DNA from: Bacillus sp. FJAT-27245
GTDB lineage: Bacteria; Bacillota; Bacilli; Bacillales; Cytobacillaceae
Assembly: GCF_001273955.1 (NCBI RefSeq)
Contig: NZ_LIGI01000001.1
Location: 4,348,371 to 4,412,370, forward strand
Length of the DNA stretch: 64,000 nt
Reading direction: 5' to 3'
The notes under the pieces are model-generated. The model ran no database searches. It had not been told where the DNA came from and saw only the letters and a program-made list of their open reading frames with translations. The translations under genes were made by a program, and so were the position numbers. Shown piece by piece: positions 27,209 to 36,011 of this stretch. The stretch's first letter is position 1, and the number at the start of each line of letters is the position of its first letter.

Positions 27209-28576
27209 ATGAAAAGAATGGAGCACAAAGGCAATCTAGAAATGACTGTACAGACTCTATTAAAAATTCTTGATCATTCCTCTGATGAAATATTTGTCCT
27301 TGATGGTGAAAAGCGGGTTCTTTATGTCAATCGGGTTTGCGAAAAGCATTACGGGCTTAAACCAGCGGATGTAATTGGAAAATTCAATGTCGAACTGTTT
27401 GAAAAGGGTTATTGGAAGCCTTCAATCGTACCAGAGGTGTATAAGAGGAAAGAACCTTGCTATATGAGGCAGGTAACGAATATTGGCGCCGAGCTAATGA
27501 CCTCGGCGGTGCCTATATTGAATGAAAAAGGGGAAATTGAGTTAGTCGTTATTACCTCAACTGAGGTTCAGGCAATTAAAATGATAAAGGCGAAAGAAGG
27601 ACTTGATGAGTCAAAATCCGCTCAAGCGTTTAATGAAGAAACTCTTATCGTGACCAATAGCGATAAAATTAAGGTACTGCTGGCGTTTTGCAAAAAAGTA
27701 GCCCCGACCGATTCAACTATTATGATTCTCGGGGAATCAGGAACAGGCAAAAACGTATTTGCCCACTATATACATAAAATTAGCAAGCGGAATAACGGAC
27801 CGTTTCTAGCAATCAACTGCGCCGCAATTCCGGAAGAGTTATTGGAGTCCGAGCTTTTTGGCTATGCAAAAGGGGCCTTTACCGGAGCCAGTAATCTAGG
27901 GAAACAAGGACTGCTGGAGGCCGCTAATGGCGGGACGTTATTTTTGGATGAGATTGGAGAAATGCCTCTATCCGTGCAGGCCAAGCTTCTGCAGGTCATT
28001 CAGGAAAAACAGTTTATCCCTGTAGGAAGCAATAAAATGAAAAAAGTTGATATACGGGTTATGGCGGCAACAAATAAAAACCTGGCTGATATGGTCAAAG
28101 ACAAAGCCTTCCGTGAAGATTTATATTACCGTTTGAATGTCATTGATATACATTTGCCTCCGCTATCTGAAAGAAAGGAAGATATTATCCCGCTTGCTTA
28201 CAACTTTTTGAATAAATTTAATAAAAAATACAATCAAAATAAAGGGATATCGGAAGAATGCCTAAATATTTTTGTCCAGTATTCCTGGCCGGGAAATATC
28301 CGTCAGTTGGAAAATTTAATGGAACGGTTAGTAATTGTAAGCGGTTCACTGATTCAACCAGCCGATTTGCCAGAAATTATCAATCAATCTGTCGGAGAGG
28401 TTATTCCGATTCCAGCCTCTTTGGAAAAAGCTCTTGATGATACGAAGCGGATCATTGTGAGAAAATCCTATCAAACACACAAATCGTCGAGAAAAGTCGC
28501 AAACAACCTCGGTATTAGCCAAACGAAAGCAGCAAGCCTGATCCGTAAATATTGCTCGGATTTGATAAATGTATAA
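27209..28576 (+). CDS. Sigma-54-dependent transcriptional activator (PAS-AAA+-HTH)
   Basis: 455 residues. An N-terminal PAS domain (DHSSDEIFVLDGEKRVLYVN, residues 22-41) is followed by the AAA+ domain: Walker A GESGTGKN (175-182), GAFTGA loop (222-227) that contacts sigma-54, Walker B GGTLFLDEIG, arginine fingers in FREDLYYRLN; the end is a Fis-type HTH (SSRKVANNLGISQTKAASLIRKY). It is divergent from the Rieske operon and its sigma-54 promoter, so it is the operon's activator; the PAS domain probably senses the substrate. ATG start behind AAGGAGAGG. Confidence 0.93.
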   Translation: MKRMEHKGNLEMTVQTLLKILDHSSDEIFVLDGEKRVLYVNRVCEKHYGLKPADVIGKFNVELFEKGYWKPSIVPEVYKRKEPCYMRQVTNIGAELMTSAVPILNEKGEIELVVITSTEVQAIKMIKAKEGLDESKSAQAFNEETLIVTNSDKIKVLLAFCKKVAPTDSTIMILGESGTGKNVFAHYIHKISKRNNGPFLAINCAAIPEELLESELFGYAKGAFTGASNLGKQGLLEAANGGTLFLDEIGEMPLSVQAKLLQVIQEKQFIPVGSNKMKKVDIRVMAATNKNLADMVKDKAFREDLYYRLNVIDIHLPPLSERKEDIIPLAYNFLNKFNKKYNQNKGISEECLNIFVQYSWPGNIRQLENLMERLVIVSGSLIQPADLPEIINQSVGEVIPIPASLEKALDDTKRIIVRKSYQTHKSSRKVANNLGISQTKAASLIRKYCSDLINV

Positions 28577-28616
28577 AAAATTCCCCGCAGCCAAGGTGGT
28601 GTCGCGGGGAATTTTC
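28577..28616. terminator. Bidirectional terminator
   Basis: AAAATTCCCCGC (28577-28588) and GCGGGGAATTTT (28604-28615), perfect 12 bp. Confidence 0.92.
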
Positions 28617-28637
28617 CTGCCTTAGCGTATCCTTGTG

Positions 28638-29088
28638 TTAATCCCACCAAAAATACCAAGTTGACGAATTTATAAGCGTTCCTGCTAGAGCATTAACTGT
28701 TCCAACCCCTTGCCAAACGATATCACTACAAAATCCAAATTGTTCCCAAGCGAGTTCTACAGATTCTTTTTTGTGTCTTAGGTGGGTTCTCGACAAATAA
28801 TTCCCATACATCCACATCAACTAAAGCAGGAGTAGCCCCATATTGCTCGTACCAGTATTTGAATAATGCTACTTGCTCCTCTGGCATAGGGCACTCATTA
28901 AATCCCCCCATCGGAACCCAAGCAGCTACCTCCCAAGGTTTGGCCGTTGGAATTTTCGCGATAATTATTTTCTTATTTATACGCTCTTCAATTGAAAGAA
29001 AATGGCTGCTTTTCTGTTCCTCGATTGAAAAATCGCCAGTAATATCATCGTCTTCATCTTCGGCTCTCCTAAAGGCTTTCCTCTATTA
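28638..29088 (-). pseudogene. DUF4253-family gene, truncated and frameshifted
   Basis: Two minus-strand frames join into one DUF4253 domain. The first carries KPWEVAAWVPMGGFNECPMP, then EEQVALFKYWYEQYGATPAL and VELFVENPP-like strand residues. After a slip near 28775 in an A-rich stretch (CACAAAAAAG) the second frame continues KKESVELAWEQFGFCSDIV and GVGTVNALAGTLINSSTWYF, ending WWD. Upstream the frame hits a stop at about 29089 without a start or ribosome site, and the usual N-terminal 70 or more residues are missing. So both 5' truncation and a frameshift. Confidence 0.75.
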
Positions 29089-29137
29089 GAGTAGTCATCA
29101 AGTAGTAAGTCTGTTAGGTTTGCTTAAAGCGGATTTA

Positions 29138-29509
29138 TTATTGTCTTTTTGCAAATGCCAGGATATGGCCATCAAGGTCCATACCATACGAAACAACGTC
29201 TCCCCATGATCTTGCAGATGCTTTGCTTATCCCGCGCCCTCCCGCTTGAACCAATTTAGTATAATATTCTTCCGGGCTATCCACATATATATAGATTTCA
29301 CTGCGCGGAACTCCACTCGCTGTTTCAGGATGCGGGATTTTCCCTTCAAGCACGTTAAAAATCCCTTTTTCTGGCATGATCCCCAGAATTACTTTAGGAG
29401 CTATTTCAAATTCAGTCATCCCCGGGACATCCAAAATTGCCTCTTTTTCTAAAAGACTTCCATAAAAAGATTTTGCCCTATCCTGATCGCTAACGTACAA
29501 AATGAACAT
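29138..29509 (-). CDS. VOC-fold (glyoxalase/bleomycin-resistance-like) protein
   Basis: 123 residues starting MFILYVSDQDRAKSFYGSLL, the first VOC module, with the second module at EIYIYVDSPEEYYTKLVQAGG and the ending SYGMDLDGHILAFA. Such proteins include dioxygenases, glyoxalases and antibiotic-binding proteins; no more precise call is possible. The start was set at the ATG behind AAGGAAATATT; an earlier in-frame start has no site. Confidence 0.75.
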   Translation of the reverse strand: MFILYVSDQDRAKSFYGSLLEKEAILDVPGMTEFEIAPKVILGIMPEKGIFNVLEGKIPHPETASGVPRSEIYIYVDSPEEYYTKLVQAGGRGISKASARSWGDVVSYGMDLDGHILAFAKRQ

Positions 29510-29609
29510 AATATTTCCTTCTTGAGAAGTCATGAACCGGCACCTGCCTATTTTCAATTTCCGGTTAATACTCTTGAGAAACTATGCAAAGCCCATACCT
29601 TCTTTATGC

Positions 29610-30347
29610 TCACCTTTTCGGCACTACTTTCATTCCGGCCAAACCCACCCCAGCACCCAGGTCTGCATAATCCAAACGAGGATCAATTGCCCATTCTTTT
29701 GAAAGGATTATTACATGCTCTTCATCTGGAAAATTTGCCTCGCCATTGTCCAAATCAGTGTAATTAAGGTTATGCTTCAACTCTTCGGAGGTAAATTCGC
29801 CCTTGTTAATCAAGACCTCGTCGCTCTCCCCCAAATAACCATATGCCCTGATGATCTCACCGTTCTTTGCCCTTCCCCAGGCATGGTAATCAACAACCCG
29901 ATGTGTTCCGAAATAATAGGCTTCACCATATTTCTTGCTGAGATGCTGAATGGTTTTTAGCGGATTTTCATCAGTTGGATCTGTCATGTCCGGCATAAGC
30001 GAATTAGCCACAATGGTCCACCCCCTCACCGGTGGAGCAACAAAATAGTATCCATCATACGCACCTTCTATCCCTGTTGACCAATTAGCGGGCTGGATAT
30101 TTGTTAAATTCAAATCTTTAGCAACTTCATCCGTATTTTCAGCCTTAATAACAAACCATTGCGACTTATAACCAAACCCCACTGGCATATCCGGTTTTGC
30201 ATCAAACACACGTGCCTCTGCCGTTTTCCTAAATGAATTGACTGGTTTGTCATCCCCATTTACTCTATTTGAATTTGGTTTGTTTTTAACATAATAGAAT
30301 ATGAATACTGCAACTATTAATAATACAATGTAGAAAAATGGTTTCAT
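29610..30347 (-). CDS. Membrane-anchored protein of unknown function
   Basis: 245 residues: an N-terminal single span (MKPFFYIVLLIVAVFIFYYV) then a soluble domain rich in aromatic residues, with WSTGIEGAYDGYYFVAPPVR and GEAYYFGTHRVVDYHAWGRA as the most distinctive stretches. Resembles uncharacterised Bacillus proteins; no domain name recognised. The start was chosen at the ATG after GGGTGAAACG; one four codons earlier is possible. It lies 36 bases after the coiled-coil gene on the same strand, so the two may be co-transcribed. Confidence 0.6.
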   Translation of the reverse strand: MKPFFYIVLLIVAVFIFYYVKNKPNSNRVNGDDKPVNSFRKTAEARVFDAKPDMPVGFGYKSQWFVIKAENTDEVAKDLNLTNIQPANWSTGIEGAYDGYYFVAPPVRGWTIVANSLMPDMTDPTDENPLKTIQHLSKKYGEAYYFGTHRVVDYHAWGRAKNGEIIRAYGYLGESDEVLINKGEFTSEELKHNLNYTDLDNGEANFPDEEHVIILSKEWAIDPRLDYADLGAGVGLAGMKVVPKR

Positions 30348-30383
30348 CGTTTCACCCATTCTATTTGGAGTGTGAATCCCTAT

Positions 30384-31322
30384 TTATAAATTCTCTACGA
30401 TCTCCCGCTTTTCCTGTATGACAGTTTCAAGCTGTTTCAGAACTTCCATGTACTTTTTATCTAGCTTTGTTAAAACTTCGGACACCTTTTGATTTTGACT
30501 TCTTGTTTCGTATACCATCTCGCTGATTTTGTTCTGGACGATATAATCGATTATGAAACCATCGAAGAAAAAGTCCGCAAACTTTAACGTCCCTGAAACG
30601 TTGATATTAATGAATGCCTCTTCTTTTACATCCATTAATTCCTTTTGAAAACGGCGCATACTATTCTGCGCCCGGTATAGGTTTTCTTGGGCATCATCAA
30701 TATGCTGATGTTTTTTGATTGCTGAAATGGTCCCCCCGCCAAACAAATCGAAGTGTCCCCAGGCTCCGGCACGATCAAGGGATTCCAATGCATCAGCAAG
30801 GGCGCCTTTGACATTTCTTCCAGCATCAATTGCCTCTTTTAATTCCGTTAGGCTGGTTGTAAGGTCCCCCTCCGCTTCAATCAATTCAAAAAGTTTGGTT
30901 GCAAAAGGCGATGTGCTCTCTTTGATCATCATTTCCTTCTGCTCAAGAAGTTGCTGATATTCGTGCTTTGAGGAATTAAGCTTTTGCAGTTTTTCAAGGA
31001 GCAAGTGTATTTCTTTATCAAGGACTTCTTTTATTTTCCGGGCTTCCACTAGCTTAAGCTGTGCAGCAATCATCTCCTGTCTTTCTTTTGATAGTTTGTC
31101 CTCCTTTGTGCCTGCAAGAGTAGAAAGCAAATAGGATATACTGAAGTTCTCGAGCTTCTTAACATCCTGTTCCTCAGATTCAAACTGGCTTTTCAGTTCA
31201 GCAATCCTTTCTTCAATCATTGCAAGTTCCTGCTCATAATCCGCCAGCTGCACCCGATATTTAATGTCTTTACGCAATTCTCCTTTAATTTCAACCAGCT
31301 TTGCATTTATTTCTGAAAACAA
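30384..31322 (-). CDS. Coiled-coil protein of unknown function
   Basis: 312 residues, almost entirely predicted helix. Residues 20-60 and 75-135 have heptad patterns (LADYEQELAMIEERIAELKS; EVLDKEIHLLLEKLQKLNSS), and residues 260-312 form another helix. A glycine-rich break (SLDRAGAWGHFDLFGGGTIS, near 185-205) separates the halves. No membrane span and no family recognised. TTG start behind AAAGGAGGG, an ideal site. Confidence 0.6.
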   Translation of the reverse strand: MFSEINAKLVEIKGELRKDIKYRVQLADYEQELAMIEERIAELKSQFESEEQDVKKLENFSISYLLSTLAGTKEDKLSKERQEMIAAQLKLVEARKIKEVLDKEIHLLLEKLQKLNSSKHEYQQLLEQKEMMIKESTSPFATKLFELIEAEGDLTTSLTELKEAIDAGRNVKGALADALESLDRAGAWGHFDLFGGGTISAIKKHQHIDDAQENLYRAQNSMRRFQKELMDVKEEAFININVSGTLKFADFFFDGFIIDYIVQNKISEMVYETRSQNQKVSEVLTKLDKKYMEVLKQLETVIQEKREIVENL

Positions 31323-31404
31323 TGAAATCCCTCCTTTTAGTATGATTGATATATGGCCAAAATTGAAATGCGTTTCCTGAATATGGTTAAAATTAGCTAA
31401 CAGA

Positions 31405-31436
31405 CAAAAAAACGCCCGAAATTTGATTCAAGCGTG
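31405..31436 (-). terminator. Rho-independent terminator of the GNAT gene
   Basis: On the minus strand ACGCTTGAA pairs with TTCGGGCGT (two G-U pairs), followed by seven T. Confidence 0.8.
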
Positions 31437-31447
31437 CAACTAAACAT

Positions 31448-31972
31448 TTATTCTATATATTTAAAATTTGAAACTCCTTCTTTGGTTAGCGTAAAATACA
31501 CCAGTTGATCAACCAGCTCTTCGGACTGGATAAAGCCAAGCTTGTTCAATAATTGCTGTGAAGGTCGATTGCCCGGTTCCGTTGTTGCTTCTATATAATC
31601 CAATTTCATTTGTTCAAACCCCAATTGAATAATTGGCATGGCAGCTTCCAGCATATACCCTTTTCTCCAATGGGACGATGCTACATCAAAGCCAACCTCT
31701 GCTTTCGATTTCCCCTGGGACTGGCCCCAACAATGAAACCCGCATGTTCCAACCAATTCCCCTGTTTCTTTAAGAAACATTCCATACCGGCATCCGCTAT
31801 CCCGGATGTGGAACGAGATAATTTCGGCAGCCTCTTCCCTGTTTTTACACACCCCAATATCCATAAACTCAACTACAAGCGGATCGGAAAAATGGCGAAA
31901 TACTGCCTCCGTGTCTTCCAGGGTCAACTCTCTTAAATGCAATCTTTCCGTTTCCAAAACCGGGTACCTCAC
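31448..31972 (-). CDS. GNAT-family N-acetyltransferase (RimJ/RimL-like)
   Basis: 174 residues. Opening LETERLHLRELTLEDTEAVF is typical of the RimJ/RimL ribosomal-protein acetyltransferase type (Acetyltransf_3); acetyl-CoA site SSHWRKGYMLEAAMPIIQLG near residues 100-119, and the C-terminal NRPSQQLLNKLGF motif. Substrate unknown; family members acetylate proteins or small amines. GTG start behind AAGGAAGTG. Confidence 0.88.
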   Translation of the reverse strand: MRYPVLETERLHLRELTLEDTEAVFRHFSDPLVVEFMDIGVCKNREEAAEIISFHIRDSGCRYGMFLKETGELVGTCGFHCWGQSQGKSKAEVGFDVASSHWRKGYMLEAAMPIIQLGFEQMKLDYIEATTEPGNRPSQQLLNKLGFIQSEELVDQLVYFTLTKEGVSNFKYIE

Positions 31973-32227
31973 TAAGTCACTTCCTTTCAGGTTTTCAATT
32001 CAGTTCATGCCGATTGCCTTATTTTACCATATTATAGCATTTTCTTGAATGACCCTTTTATAAAAAACGAAGGATTGTAGTTTGCATGTCTAATAAACTT
32101 TTATGGCAGCACACTGGATTGGAATAAACAAACATCGGCGACTTTTGGTCTTACTAATGAAAATCACCGTATTTCCCTGTATAATAAAAACTTGTGAATC
32201 TACATACAACTTGAGAAGGAGGTATGA

Positions 32228-32611
32228 TTGATGGAATGGACACTTGCCGGATTATTTGTACTATCCGCTTTACTACTAATTGTTTCTATCCTGAGATCAA
32301 CTCACGCAGCAAAGGCTCAACACAACCAAATCGATCAGATTCATATTTCTATAATGGAAGAAATCAATGCCCTTCAATCATCCATTCGAAACATTGAGCT
32401 TGACCAGGAAGTATTCATGAAAGAAGCTGGTATACGGCTGTCTTCTGAAGAAAGGATTTTCATGCGTGAAGTGCTTGACTTATATGAACGTAAATATTCA
32501 ATTGATAGCATTGCAGAAATGAAAAACGTCGATTCAGGTACAATTCAAAATATGCTTGCACCTTATCAGAAGGCGAAGGTTGAAGGGAGAAAAATTGCCA
32601 ATGAGAATTAA
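32228..32611 (+). CDS. Membrane-anchored coiled-coil protein (YqzD-like?)
   Basis: 127 residues: one N-terminal span (LAGLFVLSALLLIVSILRS), then a helix with heptad character (QIDQIHISIMEEINALQSSI) and a C-terminal HTH-like helix pair (KYSIDSIAEMKNVDSGTIQN). ATG start behind AAGGAGGT. Its last 11 bases overlap the next gene, so they are coupled. The pair recalls the B. subtilis yqzD-yqzC arrangement, but I could not confirm that. Confidence 0.65.
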   Translation: MMEWTLAGLFVLSALLLIVSILRSTHAAKAQHNQIDQIHISIMEEINALQSSIRNIELDQEVFMKEAGIRLSSEERIFMREVLDLYERKYSIDSIAEMKNVDSGTIQNMLAPYQKAKVEGRKIANEN

Positions 32612-33074
32612 CTTATTGAGCAGCTTTGCTGCCGGAATGCTACTAACAACAACAATTTGTTCAGCTGTTTACTTTACGGCCGATACACCAAAGGCTTCCA
32701 GTAAAACGGTAAAAGTTGAAACATCCGAGGCCGAGATGAAAAGCAAGCTTGAAACAAAAGGTTATGTGGTGCAAACGAAGGCGGATTACGACAAGATTTT
32801 AGCGGATGCAAACGCTACAGTCCCGAAACAAACGAAGCCTGTAGAAAAAACGCCAGATGCCAAACCTGTTACCAAAGTAATCATTAATGTTACGGATGGC
32901 ATGACAAGTATCAATGTCGGAAGAATGCTGGTTGAAGCCGGAATTGTCAAGGATGCCTTTGCATTCTCCAAAGATATCGAGAAGAAAGGTCTAATGAACA
33001 AGTTGCGCCCTGGGGTTTTTGTCGTAGACAGTTCAATGACGTACGACCAGGTTGTTTCAACAATATTTAAATAG
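32601..33074 (+). CDS. Secreted or anchored protein with an MltG/aminodeoxychorismate-lyase-like LysM-type segment
   Basis: 157 residues: an N-terminal hydrophobic segment (LLSSFAAGMLLTTTICSAVY), a charged linker with proline and lysine, and a C-terminal domain VIINVTDGMTSINVGRMLVE followed by AGIVKDAFAFSKDIEKKGL, which resembles the N-terminal domain of YceG/MltG lytic transglycosylases (phrase 'V.IP.G.t...IA..L...GVI.d...F'). The catalytic domain is absent, so it is not itself a transglycosylase. The start is the ATG 11 bases before the end of the preceding gene, behind AAGGGAG. Confidence 0.65.
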   Translation: MRINLLSSFAAGMLLTTTICSAVYFTADTPKASSKTVKVETSEAEMKSKLETKGYVVQTKADYDKILADANATVPKQTKPVEKTPDAKPVTKVIINVTDGMTSINVGRMLVEAGIVKDAFAFSKDIEKKGLMNKLRPGVFVVDSSMTYDQVVSTIFK

Positions 33075-33082
33075 AAGTGAAC

Positions 33083-33120
33083 AATAAAAAATACTGCGCC
33101 AGCTGGCTGCAGTATTTTTT
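33083..33120 (+). terminator. Rho-independent terminator
   Basis: AAATACTGC and GCAGTATTT pair around a loop that is itself palindromic (GCCAGCTGGC), followed by T-run. Confidence 0.9.
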
Positions 33121-33181
33121 TCATCTCATTGGTTCAGGGATGCTCTGAGGTAATCTAAATATGAGTAATTATCAAAATATA

Positions 33182-33210
33182 TTGACAACTAAAAACGCAT
33201 ACATTATTCT
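33182..33210 (+). promoter_or_regulatory. Sigma-A promoter of the nucleoside operon
   Basis: TTGACA (33182-33187), 17-base spacer, TATTCT (33205-33210); start predicted near 33217. Confidence 0.75.
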
Positions 33211-33222
33211 GAAAGAAATTAA

Positions 33223-33249
33223 GAAAGCGTTTTCGTAAAACGTTTTCTT
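33223..33249 (+). promoter_or_regulatory. LacI-family operator
   Basis: GAAAGCGTTTTCGTAAAACG continues with TTTTC: a core CGTTTT-CGT-AAAACG inverted repeat with overlapping CG-centred half-sites. It begins about 6 bases after the predicted start, where a bound LacI-type protein would block transcription. Likely bound by the product of the next gene; CcpA could also recognise part of it. Confidence 0.7.
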
Positions 33250-33288
33250 TACTAATCTCCAAACACTATATATTGAGGTTGATTTTCC

Positions 33289-34302
33289 ATGTCTAAGTGG
33301 ACAATTAAGGACATTGCCAAGAGAGCGGGGGTTTCCATAACGACCGTCTCCAGGGTATTGAATCAAAAAGAGGAGGGGATGTCGGAAAAAACCCGGGAAA
33401 AGGTGTTAAACATTATTAAGGAAGCCCAATACCAGCCTAATCAGTTTGCAAGAGGATTGGTTACTAAGCAATCGAAGTTGCTCGGCCTTATCGTTCCAAC
33501 AATTTTAAACCCCTTTTTCCCTGAGCTTTGCAGAGGGGCTGAAGATGAAGCAAATAAACGAGCTTACAGCCTGGTTATTTGTAATTCCGACGATAAATTG
33601 GAAAAAGAAGAGCATTATTTGCGTGTCCTGAAAGAGCAGCAGGTAGATGGCATTATTCTATCAAGTAAAGATCACCTTTCACCCGAAAGTGAAAAGCTTT
33701 TAATAGATGGGAATATCCCATGTGCGCTTCTTGATAGAGTTATAGAAGGAAATAAGTATGCTGCTGTTTTTTTAAACAATGAATTGGGCGGTTATTTGGC
33801 CGGCAAACATCTTACCGACCTGGGCCACCGAAATATTGCCTGCATCTCGGGGCCAATTTCCATTTGGAGTGCTTTTGAACGTGTAAAGGGTTTTCGCCGG
33901 GCACTGCGAGAAGGAGGAATAGATTACAGCACTATTCCCGAAGCAGAAGGTAATTTTACGACACAATCAGGATATGAACATGCGAAAGATTTGCTGATGA
34001 ATAACAAGATTACCGCTTTATTCGCCTGCAATGACCTAATGGCATTTGGAGCCTATCAAGCGGCTTATGAGTTGAACATTAAAGTACCAGAGGAACTTTC
34101 GGTCATCGGATTCGATGATATTCCATTCGCCTCTTCCCTGCTGCCGAAATTAACGACCATCCGGCAGGATACGTATGAAATGGGACGAAAAGCGGTGGAA
34201 CTTTTAATCAATCAAATTGAGTTAGGAAAGACAGAGTCGGTCCAATTTCAACCAGAACTCATAATAAGGGACAGTACAAGCCGCTTATCTTACAAGGAGT
34301 GA
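33289..34302 (+). CDS. LacI-family repressor of the nucleoside/ribose operon
   Basis: 337 residues. N-terminal LacI HTH TIKDIAKRAGVSITTVSRVL (residues 5-24) with the hinge helix region NQFARGLVTKQS, then a ribose-binding-protein-like sensor domain (GLIVPTILNPFFPELCRGAE; FACNDLMAFGAYQAA; VIGFDDIPFAS). It resembles RbsR, so ribose or a ribonucleoside is the likely inducer. It sits behind its own operator and leads the operon; the hydrolase gene follows after 6 bases. Confidence 0.9.
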   Translation: MSKWTIKDIAKRAGVSITTVSRVLNQKEEGMSEKTREKVLNIIKEAQYQPNQFARGLVTKQSKLLGLIVPTILNPFFPELCRGAEDEANKRAYSLVICNSDDKLEKEEHYLRVLKEQQVDGIILSSKDHLSPESEKLLIDGNIPCALLDRVIEGNKYAAVFLNNELGGYLAGKHLTDLGHRNIACISGPISIWSAFERVKGFRRALREGGIDYSTIPEAEGNFTTQSGYEHAKDLLMNNKITALFACNDLMAFGAYQAAYELNIKVPEELSVIGFDDIPFASSLLPKLTTIRQDTYEMGRKAVELLINQIELGKTESVQFQPELIIRDSTSRLSYKE

Positions 34303-34308
34303 ATACAT

Positions 34309-35271
34309 TTGACCAAAATACCCGTTATCATCGATTGCGATCCTGGTATCGATGATGTGATGGCCCTTCTGCTAGCTTTTTCGGCTGAAAATCTTGACAT
34401 CAAATTAATTACAACCGAACCCGGCAACCAAACACAGGATAAAACAATATATAACGCACGTGCCTTCACGAGTTATATGAAACAGGACATTGAAATTTCC
34501 AGAGGACTGGATGCGCCCTTTTTTCGAGTCCTGGAAGTTGCGGACGAAGTACATGGGGAAAGCGGGATTGGCAATATCGCCCTCCCTGAACCGAACCTTC
34601 CCGAGAGTCCTCGTACAGCGATTGATGCCATAAAAGAAACACTGTTAAGCAGCGATGAGCCCATTGTCCTGATTGCGACAGGGCCACTGACAAATATCGG
34701 GGCGCTTTTCCTGGCGCATCCTGAAGTGAAACAAAAAATCAAATACATTTCCTATATGGGAGGGGCGGCTGTCGGCGGGAACATGACACCGACTTCAGAA
34801 TTCAATGTATACGTTGATCCGCATGCCGCGGAAATCGTCTTCCGCTCCGGTGTTCCAATTGTAATGAGCGGGCTTGATGTTACGCATAAAGCCTATCTGA
34901 CCTTGGAAGACGTCCAGCAAATAGAAGCTCTAGATTCCGACTTGGCGAAAAAAATAGTTGCGATGCTTACGTTTTATACTCATAAAGCAAAACGGACTGC
35001 CTTCCACGAAGAGCATTTTGAGCGATTATTTCGCCTGCACGATTTATGTGCTGTCTCTTACGTCATCACCCCGGAACTATTTGAAGGAGATGATTGCCAT
35101 GTAGAAGTGGAGTTGGAAAGCCGCTTGACAGCTGGTACAACCGTTGTTGATTACACCCAGAGGACAGGACTGCCAAAGAACGTGAAAGTGCTTCATACTG
35201 TCAGGCGGGAAGAATTCGTGCAGCATTTTTTTGAAGCAATAAAGAAAATGGACCGTCTCATCGGTCAATAA
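34309..35271 (+). CDS. Ribonucleoside hydrolase (IunH/RihC-like)
   Basis: 320 residues. The calcium-binding DCDPGIDD motif is at residues 9-16, with the nucleobase-side IATGPLTNIG and YMGGAAVGGN motifs and a late FRLHDLCAVSYV with the catalytic-site histidine/aspartate. It splits nucleosides into ribose and free base. TTG start behind AAGGAG at 9 bases. In this operon it would act on imported nucleosides, releasing ribose for the ribokinase. Base specificity cannot be told. Confidence 0.92.
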   Translation: MTKIPVIIDCDPGIDDVMALLLAFSAENLDIKLITTEPGNQTQDKTIYNARAFTSYMKQDIEISRGLDAPFFRVLEVADEVHGESGIGNIALPEPNLPESPRTAIDAIKETLLSSDEPIVLIATGPLTNIGALFLAHPEVKQKIKYISYMGGAAVGGNMTPTSEFNVYVDPHAAEIVFRSGVPIVMSGLDVTHKAYLTLEDVQQIEALDSDLAKKIVAMLTFYTHKAKRTAFHEEHFERLFRLHDLCAVSYVITPELFEGDDCHVEVELESRLTAGTTVVDYTQRTGLPKNVKVLHTVRREEFVQHFFEAIKKMDRLIGQ

Positions 35272-35293
35272 AAAACAAAGGGGGAGAAAACAA

Positions 35294-35878
35294 ATGAAAC
35301 GCAGTATTAAGAATGATTTTAACATGATGGCCATGTTATTGATTCCAATCGGCGTTGCCATCAATATTGTCGGGTTCCAATTAACCAATGTATTGAGGCT
35401 CCCGATCTTCCTAGATACGATTGGAACAATCCTTATCGGCGTCATCGCCGGGCCATGGGTTGCTCTTGTAGCCGGACTTGTCACAAACCTGATTAATGCA
35501 ATCTTTAATCCAACTTTCTTACCATATGCATTGACATCAATGGCTATTGGGGTTGGGGTTGGCTATTTATCGAAAAGCGGTATGTTTAAAACGATTCCAA
35601 AAACGATTGCTTCCGGTATCATTGTTACGTTAATTGCAACAATTGTTTCCGCGCCGATTACGGTATTGGTCTTTGGCGGCGTAACGGGAAGCTCATCCTC
35701 CCTAATCACGGCGGCATTCCTTGCTACAGGACAGCAGTTATGGACAGCTGTATTCTCGTCCTCGATTATTACGGAAATTGCCGATAAAATTATCTCTGTT
35801 CTAATTGTTTATTTCATTGTAAAGAAGATGTCTAAACGTTATTTATCAAAAATGAATTACGGGGACTTATATTTGTAA
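35294..35878 (+). CDS. ECF transporter substrate-binding S component
   Basis: 194 residues, about six membrane spans: LLIPIGVAINIVGFQLTNVL, then LRLPIFLDTIGTILIGVIAG with the PxFLDTxGT pattern of S components, and a C-terminal IVKKMSKRYL. It should capture the substrate, most likely a nucleoside given the neighbours. The motif for binding the T component (small residues in span 1) fits but is not diagnostic. ATG start behind AAAGGGGGAG. Confidence 0.85.
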   Translation: MKRSIKNDFNMMAMLLIPIGVAINIVGFQLTNVLRLPIFLDTIGTILIGVIAGPWVALVAGLVTNLINAIFNPTFLPYALTSMAIGVGVGYLSKSGMFKTIPKTIASGIIVTLIATIVSAPITVLVFGGVTGSSSSLITAAFLATGQQLWTAVFSSSIITEIADKIISVLIVYFIVKKMSKRYLSKMNYGDLYL

Positions 35879-35952
35879 TCCAGCAATACTTCTCAAATGG
35901 GTCCTTATCAAACCCGCTAATCACTTGCGAGAATAAGATATCATCTGTTCCT

Positions 35953-35993
35953 CCCCTTCCCCTCTTTTTTCCAGGAATGGAAGGGGTATTTTT
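35953..35993 (+). terminator. Intra-operon terminator between S and T genes
   Basis: CCCCTTCC (35953-35960) and GGAAGGGG (35979-35986) followed by TATTTTTTT. It is likely partial, so that the S component and hydrolase are made in excess over the shared energising module. Confidence 0.75.
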
Positions 35994-36011
35994 TTATACG
36001 AGGTGGTTGTG

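Noticed and set aside
32601-33074. Complete MltG lytic transglycosylase
   Set aside because: Only the N-terminal LysM-like part is present; the catalytic domain is missing.
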